From positions 62,001-126,000 of the forward strand of contig NZ_KB893012.1 in NCBI RefSeq assembly GCF_000373985.1: 64,000 nucleotides of DNA, written 5' to 3'. The notes under the pieces were generated by a model. The model had not been told where the DNA came from, made no database searches, and saw nothing but the letters and a program-made list of their open reading frames with translations. Below, piece by piece: positions 52,269 through 60,106 of this stretch (position 1 is the stretch's first letter; each line of letters opens with the position of its first letter). A program made the translations under genes and the position numbers. This DNA is from Desulfobacter curvatus DSM 3379. GTDB lineage: Bacteria > Desulfobacterota > Desulfobacteria > Desulfobacterales > Desulfobacteraceae.

Positions 52269-52832
52269 ATGAGAGACAACACGTTGGCAAATCCGGGGCC
52301 TCTCGGATTAATGGGATTTGGAATGACAACTGTGCTTTTGAATATTCATAATGCCGGTTTTTTTGAAATCAGTTCCATGATTCTGGCAATGGGTCTTTTT
52401 TACGGGGGCGTGGCCCAGATTATCGCCGGAATTCTTGAATTTAGAAAAGGTAACACTTTTGGCGTTACGGCTTTCATATCCTATGGCCACTTTTGGTTGA
52501 CTCTGGTAGCGCTTATTCTGTTACCTAAACTCGGCTGGGCAGACCCGACGCCCGCAAAATTCATGGCTTGTTACCTATTGATGTGGGGCATCTTTACAAT
52601 GTTTATGTTTTTCGGGACATTAAAATCAAACAAAGGCCTTCAGTTTGTTTTTGCCTCGCTGACGGTATTGTTTTTTCTTCTTGCAATCAAAGACTGGACA
52701 GGTTCACATCTTATTGGAATCATTGCCGGATTTGAAGGCATCATCTGCGGACTGAGTGCTATTTACCTTGCCATGGCAGAAGTTCTCAACGAACAATACA
52801 ACAGAGCAATTCTTCCGGTAGGCATGCCTTAA
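52269..52832 (+). CDS. satP: SatP/YaaH (GPR1/FUN34) family acetate uptake transporter
   Basis: A 187-residue membrane protein of usual family length with six hydrophobic segments. The family signature NPGPLGLMGFGMTT lies at the N-terminus, and FYGGVAQIIAGILEFRKGNTFGVTAF, then SYGHFW, follows as in SatP. These channels or H+ symporters admit acetate and sometimes succinate. The frame opens at 52194, but ATG 52269 has GGGAGAAG upstream and matches the family start. It is expressed from a sigma-54 promoter and closed by its own terminator. Confidence 0.92.
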   Translation: MRDNTLANPGPLGLMGFGMTTVLLNIHNAGFFEISSMILAMGLFYGGVAQIIAGILEFRKGNTFGVTAFISYGHFWLTLVALILLPKLGWADPTPAKFMACYLLMWGIFTMFMFFGTLKSNKGLQFVFASLTVLFFLLAIKDWTGSHLIGIIAGFEGIICGLSAIYLAMAEVLNEQYNRAILPVGMP

Positions 52833-52839
52833 CCGAAAA

Positions 52840-52880
52840 AGCCCCCTTGTCCAGTTCAGAAAACTGAATAGGGGGCTCTT
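52840..52880 (+). terminator. Intrinsic terminator of satP
   Basis: AGCCCCCT (52840-52847) pairs with AGGGGGCT (52870-52877), with an inner CAGTT/AACTG helix. The A-run before and CTCTT after the stem suggest it may also stop leftward transcription. Confidence 0.8.
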
Positions 52881-53261
52881 GTAAAATAATATAGGAAACC
52901 AATAAGAATGAGGCGGACCCAGACCACAATGCCGACAATAATCCAGTTAAGCAGATGCGCCCTGGTGAAACCTCCTTCTCAATTCTCTCAGGAAGCGGAC
53001 CAAAAAAAATAATTATACAAGAACCATTTATCACCAAAGGAAATGAGAACATATGCCGGCCCAGATCAGAACCTGCGCAAACAAGAAAAGCCCTGCTGAT
53101 AGAATCCATGCGCTATGAGGTGCAGTGGATTGATAGGCCCCGTCGGGATCAGTCAAGACTCTGGTAAAGGCAGACCATGCACAGACAACACCAAATGCGA
53201 TTTGAATTAAAATAGCGCAAACGATGACAAACCAACCATTGGTAGTTTTTTCGGTAGACAT
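52861..53261 (-). pseudogene. Remnant of an oxalate/formate-type (OFA) MFS antiporter
   Basis: An intact AAGGAGGG and ATG (53261) start a frame of 76 codons. Its first about 68 residues look like the N-terminus of an OFA-family MFS protein: STEKTTNGWFVIVCAILIQ, then CAWSAFTRVLTDPDGAY and AWILSAGLFLFAQVLIWAG. It then runs into stop codons. About 120 bases further, in another frame, LNWIIVGIVVWVRLILIGFL and YYFTRAP look like a terminal membrane segment. An OFA transporter is about 400 residues, so most of the middle appears deleted. The first part could still be translated as a short two-helix peptide. Confidence 0.6.
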
Positions 53262-53712
53262 TAGAAAACCCTCCTTGTTTGTGTTAGTTGATCATTTTGG
53301 GATCAAGTCATTTTGGGATCAAGCAAAGTTGAACATTTAACTACAAGTTCAGTAGCTGGCCGGGGGCAAAGTAAAAAACACGTTGTAAAGGTTAAAACTA
53401 TTTAAAAACTATGAGCTTTCAAAAAAACGCTCCCTCGAATCCTCTGCAGTTCTTTGGCTGCCCATGTTTTTTATAATAGCTTGATTCTGATTTTTAATCC
53501 TTCAATTTAAAGGTTGCTAGCTCATTCTATTATATACAGTTCATCCTATTAATTGTATGCATTTTCATATTTGTATATCCATTTATTTTTGTCAAGATCA
53601 ACATGAAAATTATTTTTTTTATTTAGTGATTATCTTAACCTCATCGGAACTACAACAGCTTTCTCTTTGTAAGTGCCCCCATCCCTTTGTGGCATAATTC
53701 AACCAAATATTA
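53262..53712. other. Intergenic region right of the OFA remnant
   Basis: AT-rich DNA. GATCATTTTGGGATCAAG is tandemly echoed (ATTTTGGGATCAAG twice, 53292-53305 and 53309-53322) upstream of the remnant, possibly an old operator. No gene is supported. Confidence 0.35.
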
Positions 53713-53747
53713 AAAAAGGAGAGCTTGAAAAAAACACTCTCCTTTTT
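53713..53747 (-). terminator. Intrinsic terminator of the DUF485-actP operon
   Basis: AAAAAGGAGAG (53713-53723) pairs perfectly over 11 bp with CTCTCCTTTTT (53737-53747). A- and T-runs on the two arms make it bidirectional. Confidence 0.88.
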
Positions 53748-53777
53748 AATCTTATCCTTCCTTTTTAACTTGTATGT

Positions 53778-55697
53778 TTAAGCAACTTGTTTTTCTGTGC
53801 CAACCTGGTCTTTCTGTGTCATTAAAGACACAACAACCAGCGTGATAAGGGCAAGTGGTATTGATATGATACCTGGATTATTCATGGCTATCGGAGCACT
53901 TTCAGCGGGTAGTCCATACACTGTAAAGGTCTTGGGCGACAGTAAAATAATTGTCATAGCGCTTATGATCCCCACTACGATGGATGCGGAAATGCCCTTT
54001 GCCGTCGTTTTCTTCCAGAACAGCATCATTAGAATTGCCGGCAGGTTTGCTGATGCGGCAACCGCAAAGGCCAGCCCCACGAGGAATGATACGTTTATGC
54101 CCTTGAAGGCGATCCCTAACAATATGGCAAACACCCCAACCACGACGGCCGCGATCTTACCCGCTTTTACCTGGCCTTTATCGGTCAGTGGAATGCCGAA
54201 ATAATTGGCAATCAGGTCATGGGCAACAGCACCGGATGCCGCCACAATAAGCCCGGAAACCGTTCCGAGAACCGTTGCAAAGGCGATGGCGGATATTACA
54301 GAGAATAACGCTATACCAAAGAACTTGGCCAAAAGAGGTCCGGCCATGTTACTGCTCTGCACATCAAGTACGCCGGTGACCATTGCACCAAGTCCCATGA
54401 AAAGGGTAAGGACATAAAAGAAACCGATAGCTGCTATGGCAAGGATCGTAGACTTACGCGCGGCCTTTGGGCTGGGTACCGTATAATACCTGATCAGAAT
54501 ATGCGGCAGGGCGGAGGTGCCGAAGAACAATGCGATCATAAGGGAGACAAAATCAAGCTTGGACATAAAGGTTGACCCCTTTTTGACCTTGAATCTCAAT
54601 CCGGGTGTCATGATGTCCTTACCGGCTGTCGGATTCTGATACCAGAGCTGTACTTTGTCTCCATTGTCCATGAAAATTACCTTAGCGAAACGGACGATGG
54701 TGCTCTTATCGATTGTCGACAGGAATTTAAACGGGCTCAGGCTCCCTGTTTCCGTAACCTCTTTTCCATCAACGATAAGTTTGCTTGCGTGGCCTACCTG
54801 GAAGAATTTTTCAGCTTCCTTGGGCTCGCCGTTGTACAATACCTGTCCGTCTTTGCCGTTCACAACCGTAAGCGTCTCTTCAAGGTGAGTATTCCCATCG
54901 TTTTCAACCAAATGCCACCAGGTACTGACACCCTCTTTATTTAATTTTACATAATTGCCTTTGGCGTCATTATAAGCCCCGGCTATCTGGTACTCATAGT
55001 TGTCGATTGCCGTAACCTCTCCATTGGTTACCGTGGCATTTATGGTTTGAAATTTATGATAATTTTCATCAGGCTGCGTTTTAATACCATGCACAAATAT
55101 GGCAATTGTAAGAATTGTTGAGGCAATGATCAGCAGGCCGCCTTTGAAGAACTGAACATAAGTGGTGGATGCCATTCCTGCCGTTGCCACGATAAATATA
55201 ACGATGGCGCCCACAAGGATAACCCCGACATAATGGGGCATGCCGAGCAGTGGTGTAACAAGACTGCCGGCACCTACCATCTGAGGCACAAGATAACATA
55301 TGGAGACGATCAGGGTACTGATGGCCGCCGTCAGGTGAATGCCCCTTGAATTGTACTTATTATTAAGCGCATCTGTAAATGTGTATTTACCAAGGCGTTT
55401 CATCGGCTCGGCCACAATAAACAGCGCAACAACCCATCCGGCAAGATAACCGATGGAATATAAAAATCCGTCGTATCCGCTGAATGCGATCATTCCGCAT
55501 ATACCAAGGAAGGAAGCGGCTGAAAGATAATCGCCTGCGAATGCAATACCATTTACACCCCAGTGTATATCTCCACCGGCAGCATAATACCCTTTTGATG
55601 TCGTTGTTTTTTTTGCAAAATAAGATGACAGCCAGAGCACACCAAGTACAAAAGCGACAAATATTGCTACAGCGAACGGGGATGCATTATATATCAT
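53778..55697 (-). CDS. actP: Acetate permease ActP-like sodium:solute symporter with large extra loop
   Basis: A 639-residue SSS-family symporter. ActP features are SKGYYAAGGDIHWGVNGIAFAGDYLSAASFLG at 34-65, GASTTYVQ-like MASTTYVQFFKGG, and FFGTSALPHILIRYYTVPSP around 391-410. About 13 membrane segments are seen. Between the two halves, residues about 205-378 form a hydrophilic stretch rich in beta-type segments (YEYQIAGAYNDAKGNYVKL and later GKEVTETGSLSPF). It is roughly 140 residues longer than the corresponding loop in E. coli ActP (549 residues in total). It likely faces one side as a separate domain. The gene is encoded directly after a DUF485 partner, overlapping by four bases. Confidence 0.9.
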   Translation of the reverse strand: MIYNASPFAVAIFVAFVLGVLWLSSYFAKKTTTSKGYYAAGGDIHWGVNGIAFAGDYLSAASFLGICGMIAFSGYDGFLYSIGYLAGWVVALFIVAEPMKRLGKYTFTDALNNKYNSRGIHLTAAISTLIVSICYLVPQMVGAGSLVTPLLGMPHYVGVILVGAIVIFIVATAGMASTTYVQFFKGGLLIIASTILTIAIFVHGIKTQPDENYHKFQTINATVTNGEVTAIDNYEYQIAGAYNDAKGNYVKLNKEGVSTWWHLVENDGNTHLEETLTVVNGKDGQVLYNGEPKEAEKFFQVGHASKLIVDGKEVTETGSLSPFKFLSTIDKSTIVRFAKVIFMDNGDKVQLWYQNPTAGKDIMTPGLRFKVKKGSTFMSKLDFVSLMIALFFGTSALPHILIRYYTVPSPKAARKSTILAIAAIGFFYVLTLFMGLGAMVTGVLDVQSSNMAGPLLAKFFGIALFSVISAIAFATVLGTVSGLIVAASGAVAHDLIANYFGIPLTDKGQVKAGKIAAVVVGVFAILLGIAFKGINVSFLVGLAFAVAASANLPAILMMLFWKKTTAKGISASIVVGIISAMTIILLSPKTFTVYGLPAESAPIAMNNPGIISIPLALITLVVVSLMTQKDQVGTEKQVA

Positions 55698-55978
55698 TTG
55701 TCAGAATCCTCCACATTTAGTTCATTTTCTTTATTGGTGCAAAGAATGTCGTAAATGATGCCCATTACAAAGGCCAAAATAATCAAGCCAAAGCCGTAGA
55801 TAACCGCCAGATTTTGACCGGCAAAAACCTTTGCCTCCATTGTTTCCGGACTGGCAACATTTATCCAGATAAATCCGACATAAACCAAGACGTAAATAAG
55901 AAACAACCACAAACCCAGTGTAGTTTTATAGGCAATCGCTTTGTCCTCTCCCCAATCAGTTGCAGGCCCGTGTGACAT
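55694..55978 (-). CDS. DUF485 small membrane protein, ActP partner
   Basis: A 94-residue protein with two membrane helices (LGLWLFLIYVLVYVGFIWINV and LAVIYGFGLIILAFVMGIIYD) and polar ends, as in DUF485 proteins (YjcH in E. coli) that are almost always paired with ActP. Its role may be symporter assembly or regulation. It overlaps actP by four bases, and AAGGAGAAA precedes the ATG. Confidence 0.9.
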   Translation of the reverse strand: MSHGPATDWGEDKAIAYKTTLGLWLFLIYVLVYVGFIWINVASPETMEAKVFAGQNLAVIYGFGLIILAFVMGIIYDILCTNKENELNVEDSDK

Positions 55979-56067
55979 AGGTTTTCTCCTTAAATAAAAA
56001 AAGTTTAATTTAATTTCGGATAATTGTGTTCATAAACAATATATCCTAGTTCAGGCGTACTTTTTTC

Positions 56068-56088
56068 AATTTACTTCAACAGGATACG
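56068..56088 (-). promoter_or_regulatory. Conserved 21-bp element, copy 2 (upstream of DUF485-actP)
   Basis: The plus strand reads TTTACTTCAACAGGATACG, with AA before it, identical to the copy at 51759 except for one T/C. It lies 90-110 bases upstream of the DUF485 start, in opposite orientation relative to its gene compared with the satP copy. Confidence 0.5.
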
Positions 56089-56094
56089 AAACAG

Positions 56095-56214
56095 CTACAG
56101 TCCAACTGGTAATACTGGTAACAATGATACGAACGTTGTCTTTGAGAAAAGTCCGGTTTGAGGTTTAAAAAACATGATCTGATGATCACGGCTACTGCTA
56201 ATTGTTTTTCCCAT
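56095..56214 (-). CDS. Candidate 39-residue leader protein upstream of DUF485-actP
   Basis: A very strong AAAAAGGAGGGG ribosome site lies four bases before ATG 56214. The frame encodes GKTISSSRDHQIMFFKPQTG, continues to a hydrophobic end LLPVLPVGL, and stops at TAG (56095-56097). No family is recognised. It would be the first translated unit of the actP transcript, about 117 bases before DUF485, and its stop is a few bases before the conserved element. It could be a small protein, a leader peptide, or chance. Confidence 0.35.
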   Translation of the reverse strand: MGKTISSSRDHQIMFFKPQTGLFSKTTFVSLLPVLPVGL

Positions 56215-56857
56215 TTCCCCTCCTTTTTATGGTTTAGACTCTCGTACTATGCTTCTTTGCCGAACAATATTTATCCCCACCAAATACCGGTGGAATAATT
56301 ATTTTTTTTATAAGAAAGTCTGGGTAAGTTACTCAGATCTTTCAAGCTTTGTTGTGGGCTATGCCTGGCAGTTGATATGTCAGGTCAGCCCATGGCTGTT
56401 ATAAAGTAGAGAAAATCTTACACTAACAATAAGGCCGGGTTTTAATCGCTGTTGATGTACCACAACTCAAATAGGTTCAGATTATTTACCGCTCGTGTCT
56501 TCCGGCAAAAATTAGCCTTGTTTTTTCCTTTCATTAATACATTCGAGGAACCCTTCTTACGAATAAGAATCAATACCCGAATGTATGTTCATTATGAAGG
56601 TTTATAAACCGCCTGTCTGACAGTTTTTGGAAAAAATTTCTAAGCGTTAAAAAATAATAAAAACTAATTTATAGAAAAATTTATATTATGATTAGGCTGG
56701 ATGTCAAGCATAAAAATTTCAGTTTTAGAGTAATTTTAAATCCGTCAACTTAAATTATCTATCTATCACGTTGAATTCATTCTGATTATTAATAGAAAAA
56801 GCCGTGCAGTGGTTGCGAATTGTTTTTAGATAAGTAGATATCGTACGCATGCTTTTG
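56215..56857. other. Long AT-rich intergenic region
   Basis: No supported gene. It contains copy B of the structured repeat (56348-56401). The remainder shows no feature I can name. Confidence 0.4.
56348..56401 (+). repeat. Structured repeat, copy B (see 27080-27140)
   Basis: CTTTGTTGTGGGCT and TCAGCCCATGGCTGTT match copy A, with a similar 24-base centre. GGGCT pairs with AGCCC, and CCTG with CAGG (CAGGTCAGCCC arm). The stem is kept although several paired bases differ from copy A. The T-run of copy A is replaced by TTATAAAG, so no terminator is expected here. Confidence 0.5.
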
Positions 56858-57238
56858 TTAAATCGTCCCATTTTCGGGGCGATACGGCTTCTGAATATTG
56901 GGGTTGAGGCCGGCGAACAAATAAAATCTCCAAATTGTCTGATTATCAATCGTTTTGGCGTTTCGTTGGTAGGCCGTTTTTTTTCGTGTGGTGTGTACTT
57001 TTTTTCGTATAGTGGGAACTATTTTTCGTAGAATAGGGTTCTTTTTTCGTAGGATAGGCGCTTTTTTCGTGAGATGTACGCCTATCTTTCGTAGGGTAAA
57101 AACCTTCTTTTTGTCAACCAGGTGACCCACATATGAGAAAAGATAATCCGGAAATATGGCTACGTCCGGGGAAAGAGAAGTCCCTACATTGAAAAAACAG
57201 TCTTCATCAAAAACGGAGACTTTTTGTGATGACGGCAA
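56858..57238 (-). CDS. Possible small protein with heptapeptide RKK repeats
   Basis: A 126-codon frame opening with TTG. Its middle consists of seven-residue repeats: VFTLRKI, GVHLTKK, APILRKK, NPILRKI, VPTIRKK, VHTTRKK. These follow a strict 21-base periodicity at the DNA level. The N-terminal part (KVSVFDEDCFFNVGTSLSP) is unlike any family I know. No ribosome site is visible, so coding is uncertain. Maintenance of the frame through the repeats is the main argument for translation. Confidence 0.3.
   Translation of the reverse strand: MPSSQKVSVFDEDCFFNVGTSLSPDVAIFPDYLFSYVGHLVDKKKVFTLRKIGVHLTKKAPILRKKNPILRKIVPTIRKKVHTTRKKTAYQRNAKTIDNQTIWRFYLFAGLNPNIQKPYRPENGTI
56961..57107. repeat. Tandem array of seven degenerate 21-bp repeats
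   Basis: TTTCGT recurs at 56961, 56982, 57003, 57024, 57045, 57065 and 57087, that is, every 21 bases (20 then 22 at the end). Each is preceded by a T-run and mostly followed by A-G-N-ATA-G-type sequence. Confidence 0.85.
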
Positions 57239-57348
57239 AGTTGAAACTGCAGCTTGACCCGGTAGGGCTTTTATAGTAAAAGAATTTGCTTTTGACCGGC
57301 AGCAAGAAAAGTTAGCTCCGGTTACGGCAATAACCTTTCGGAGCGTTC

Positions 57349-58257
57349 ATGTTTTCCCAATTTTTTCCCATTTTTTTTAATGTTGTCACCCCGGTATTTG
57401 CCCTGATACTGACGGCCTATCTTCTTGGGAATAGGCTCGGGATTCAAAGTCGGTCTCTTTCCCGCACAAGCTATTATCTGCTTGTACCGGCTTTTGTTTT
57501 CAATGTGCTCAGCCAAGTCAAAATTGATGCCGTCACCGCATTCAGGATGATTGTCGGTATTGGACTGGTATATATGATTACAGGACTTCTCGGGTGGGGG
57601 CTGGCAAGGGGGTTGGGGCGCAGCAAAGAAATAGCTACGGCCTTTTTGATGACTTGTGTTTTTGGAAATGTGGGCAATTATGGCCTGGCCCTGACAAAAT
57701 TTTGCTTAGGTCCCAACGCCATGGAAAGCGCAACCATTTACATGCTCACAGCCAATACCTTTTCTTTTTTTTGCTGTGTCATGGCCGCGGGCTGGTTGAA
57801 AGGCGGCAGCACAGGCGCATTGAAAGATCTTATTAAAACGCCGGGAATCACGATTGTACCCTTAGCCCTGGTCTTCCCAGTGGCAGGTATTGAACCCCCG
57901 ATTATGATTCAGCGAATTGCTGGGTTACTTGGAGACGCTATGATTCCAGTGCTGCTGCTGGCGTTAGGACTGCAACTCAAAGAGGCCGGCAAACTGAATT
58001 TTGGCACAGATGTTTTTCTGGCAAGTCTGATTCGTCTGATTGCAGGGCCTGCCATTGCCATTGCCATAATTCCCTTGGTAGGCATTTCCGGTATTGAAGC
58101 CTCTGCCGGTATTCTTCAGGCGGCCATGCCCTCGGCTGTACTTACGGCCATCATTGCCATGGAAAATAATGTGGCGCCCGCTTTTGTTACCTCTGTGATC
58201 TGTGTTTCCACTTTGCTCAGCCTTGTCTCGTTGACCCTGGTTATGTCTCTGCTTTAA
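57349..58257 (+). CDS. AEC family transporter (auxin efflux carrier-like)
   Basis: A 302-residue permease with ten hydrophobic segments in two groups of five. The family-typical FNVVTPVFALILTAYLLGNRLG starts the protein, FLMTCVFGNVGNYGLALTKF carries the N-terminal crossover, and QAAMPSAVLTAIIAMENNVAP the C-terminal one. AEC proteins in bacteria export or import organic acids such as malate. Its place before glcD-glcF suggests a 2-hydroxyacid such as lactate or glycolate, which is inference. Confidence 0.85.
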   Translation: MFSQFFPIFFNVVTPVFALILTAYLLGNRLGIQSRSLSRTSYYLLVPAFVFNVLSQVKIDAVTAFRMIVGIGLVYMITGLLGWGLARGLGRSKEIATAFLMTCVFGNVGNYGLALTKFCLGPNAMESATIYMLTANTFSFFCCVMAAGWLKGGSTGALKDLIKTPGITIVPLALVFPVAGIEPPIMIQRIAGLLGDAMIPVLLLALGLQLKEAGKLNFGTDVFLASLIRLIAGPAIAIAIIPLVGISGIEASAGILQAAMPSAVLTAIIAMENNVAPAFVTSVICVSTLLSLVSLTLVMSLL

Positions 58258-58319
58258 AATAGTACCCGACCGAAAACCGTAAATTTTGCCGATTCCGGGG
58301 TTGGTCTGAAATTTTAATC

Positions 58320-58683
58320 CTCTTCCGGCAGGCCTCGGCGCCGGAATTCTTTTTGCTGCTGGTGAATATTTTAGTTCTTTTTGTCGGATCATTACTGGAC
58401 ATGCCGGCAGCCATAGTTATTATTGTGCCTATACTGGAACCCATTATGGTGAATCCGGGCATTGATCCAATTCACTTGGGGGCCGTGATTGTGGTGGACT
58501 TTGTCATTGGTTATATCACCGCGCCGTTTGGTTATAACCTGTTTGTAATCAAAACCATTACCTGAAGAGGAATGGGGCTGGTGCGTCTGTCGGTGATGCC
58601 CTTTTTATTGGTTTGCCTGCCGGGATTGATGATGGTGACGTGTATCCTCCAGATTAGCCTGGGAATCCCTGCGTCATTTAATT
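58320..58683 (+). pseudogene. C-terminal fragment of a TRAP transporter large permease (DctM)
   Basis: Without a start codon in a sensible place, the frame encodes FLLLVNILVLFVGSLLDMPA, IIVPILEPIMVNPGIDPIHL, GAVIVVDFVIGYITAPFGYN, LFVIKTIT, a TGA at 58563-58565, and then VRLSVMPFLLVCLPGLMMV to TAG. This is the end of DctM (about 120 of 430 residues). The body of the gene and the DctP/DctQ partners are missing. The internal TGA lies in an ordinary transporter helix and is a plain nonsense mutation. Confidence 0.75.
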
Positions 58684-58696
58684 AGGAAATTGATTT

Positions 58697-60106
58697 ATGA
58701 TATCTGAAAACGTGATCCGGGAGCTCAAAGAGATTTGCGGTTCCAAATTTGTGAGCTGTGACAAGACCGATCGTATCTTGTACAGCTATGATGCCACGCG
58801 CAAACAATTTCTTCCGGATGCCGTGGTGCATCCGGTCGATGCCCAGGCCGTATCCCGGATCATGAAGCTTGCCCATCACCATCGTATCCCGGTTTATCCC
58901 AGGGGGGCGGGCAGCGGGTTCACCGGTGGCGCCCTGCCGGTCTGCGGGGGGATGGTTATGGGAATGAGCCGGATGAACCGGATCCTGGACATTGACCAGG
59001 AAAATCTTGTGGCCGTGGTGGAACCTGGTGTCGTGACCGGAGATTTCCAAAAGGCCGTGGAGGCGCTGGGTCTGTTTTATCCCCCGGATCCTGCGTCCCT
59101 GAAAGTCTCCAGCCTTGGGGGAAACGTGGCTGAATGCGCAGGCGGCCCCCGGTGTGTCAAGTATGGAGTGACCAAAGACTACGTCATCGGCCTGGAGGTG
59201 GTGACACCCACAGGCGACCTGATTGAAACCGGCGGCACCACCATGAAAGGGGTGGTGGGCTACGACCTGACCAAGCTCTTCTGCGGTTCGGAAGGCACCT
59301 TGGCCGTTATCACCAAAATTATTCTTAAGCTGCTTCCTAAACCCCAGGCCAAGAAGACCATGCTGGTGGTGTTTGATGCCATTGACGGTGCTGCCAAGGC
59401 TGTCTCCGCCATTGTCCGTGAGAAGATCATTCCTGCCACCCTGGAATTCATGGACGGCCGGACCCTGGACTGCCTCAGGCAGACCGCAGGGCTCTCCATG
59501 CCACAAGGCGCCGATGCGGCCCTGATTATAGAGGTGGATGGGGACAGAGAGTTCCTGGATAAGCAGGCCCAAAGGATTTTAAAGGTGGTCGATTCCCTGG
59601 GCGTTCTGGAGAACCGGGTGGCCAATACCTTTGAAGAGAGCGAAGAGATCTGGAAGATCCGCAGGGCGATCTCTCCCTCGTTGAAAAAGCTTGGACTGGA
59701 AAAGTTCAACGAAGATATCTGTGTGCCCAGGTCCAGGCTACCTGAAATGATCCGCCGGATCGAAAAAATTTCTGACCAATACAACCTGCCCATCGTGAAT
59801 TTCGGCCATGCCGGAGACGGAAATATCCACGTTAATATCATGGCGGACAAAGATGATGCTGAACAAATGGCCAATGCGGAACATGCCATTGAGGCACTGT
59901 TCCGGGCTACACTCGCGTTGGGCGGAACCATGAGCGGAGAACACGGTGTTGGTATCATGAAAGCCCCCTACCTTTCCCTGGAGTTGTCAAGTCAGTCCAT
60001 TCTTTACATGAAAACCCTTAAAAAAGCTTTAGATCCGCATAACATCCTCAATCCGGGTAAAATTTTTCCCGAAGAGGCATCCGTGTTTCCCGGAGAGGTA
60101 AAATGA
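58697..60106 (+). CDS. glcD: FAD-linked 2-hydroxyacid dehydrogenase, GlcD type
   Basis: A 469-residue flavoprotein of the glycolate oxidase GlcD / D-lactate dehydrogenase family. The FAD_binding_4 domain has IPVYPRGAGSGFTGGALP and DPASLKVSSLGGNVAECAGGPR. The C-terminal domain has DICVPRSRLPEMI, NFGHAGDGNIHVNIM (His-rich active site) and GGTMSGEHGVGIMKAPYL. It oxidises glycolate or D-lactate and passes electrons to the next gene product. Its stop overlaps the glcF start (ATGA). Specificity cannot be separated between the two substrates. Confidence 0.92.
   Translation: MISENVIRELKEICGSKFVSCDKTDRILYSYDATRKQFLPDAVVHPVDAQAVSRIMKLAHHHRIPVYPRGAGSGFTGGALPVCGGMVMGMSRMNRILDIDQENLVAVVEPGVVTGDFQKAVEALGLFYPPDPASLKVSSLGGNVAECAGGPRCVKYGVTKDYVIGLEVVTPTGDLIETGGTTMKGVVGYDLTKLFCGSEGTLAVITKIILKLLPKPQAKKTMLVVFDAIDGAAKAVSAIVREKIIPATLEFMDGRTLDCLRQTAGLSMPQGADAALIIEVDGDREFLDKQAQRILKVVDSLGVLENRVANTFEESEEIWKIRRAISPSLKKLGLEKFNEDICVPRSRLPEMIRRIEKISDQYNLPIVNFGHAGDGNIHVNIMADKDDAEQMANAEHAIEALFRATLALGGTMSGEHGVGIMKAPYLSLELSSQSILYMKTLKKALDPHNILNPGKIFPEEASVFPGEVK

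Noticed and set aside
58563..58565. In-frame TGA in the DctM fragment as a second selenocysteine codon
   Set aside because: The position is a membrane segment with no conserved Cys, the gene lacks most of its body, and nothing resembles a SECIS, so it is a nonsense mutation.
58682..59572. A 296-codon frame antisense to glcD
   Set aside because: The plus strand carries unmistakable GlcD motifs over the same DNA; the antisense product resembles nothing known.
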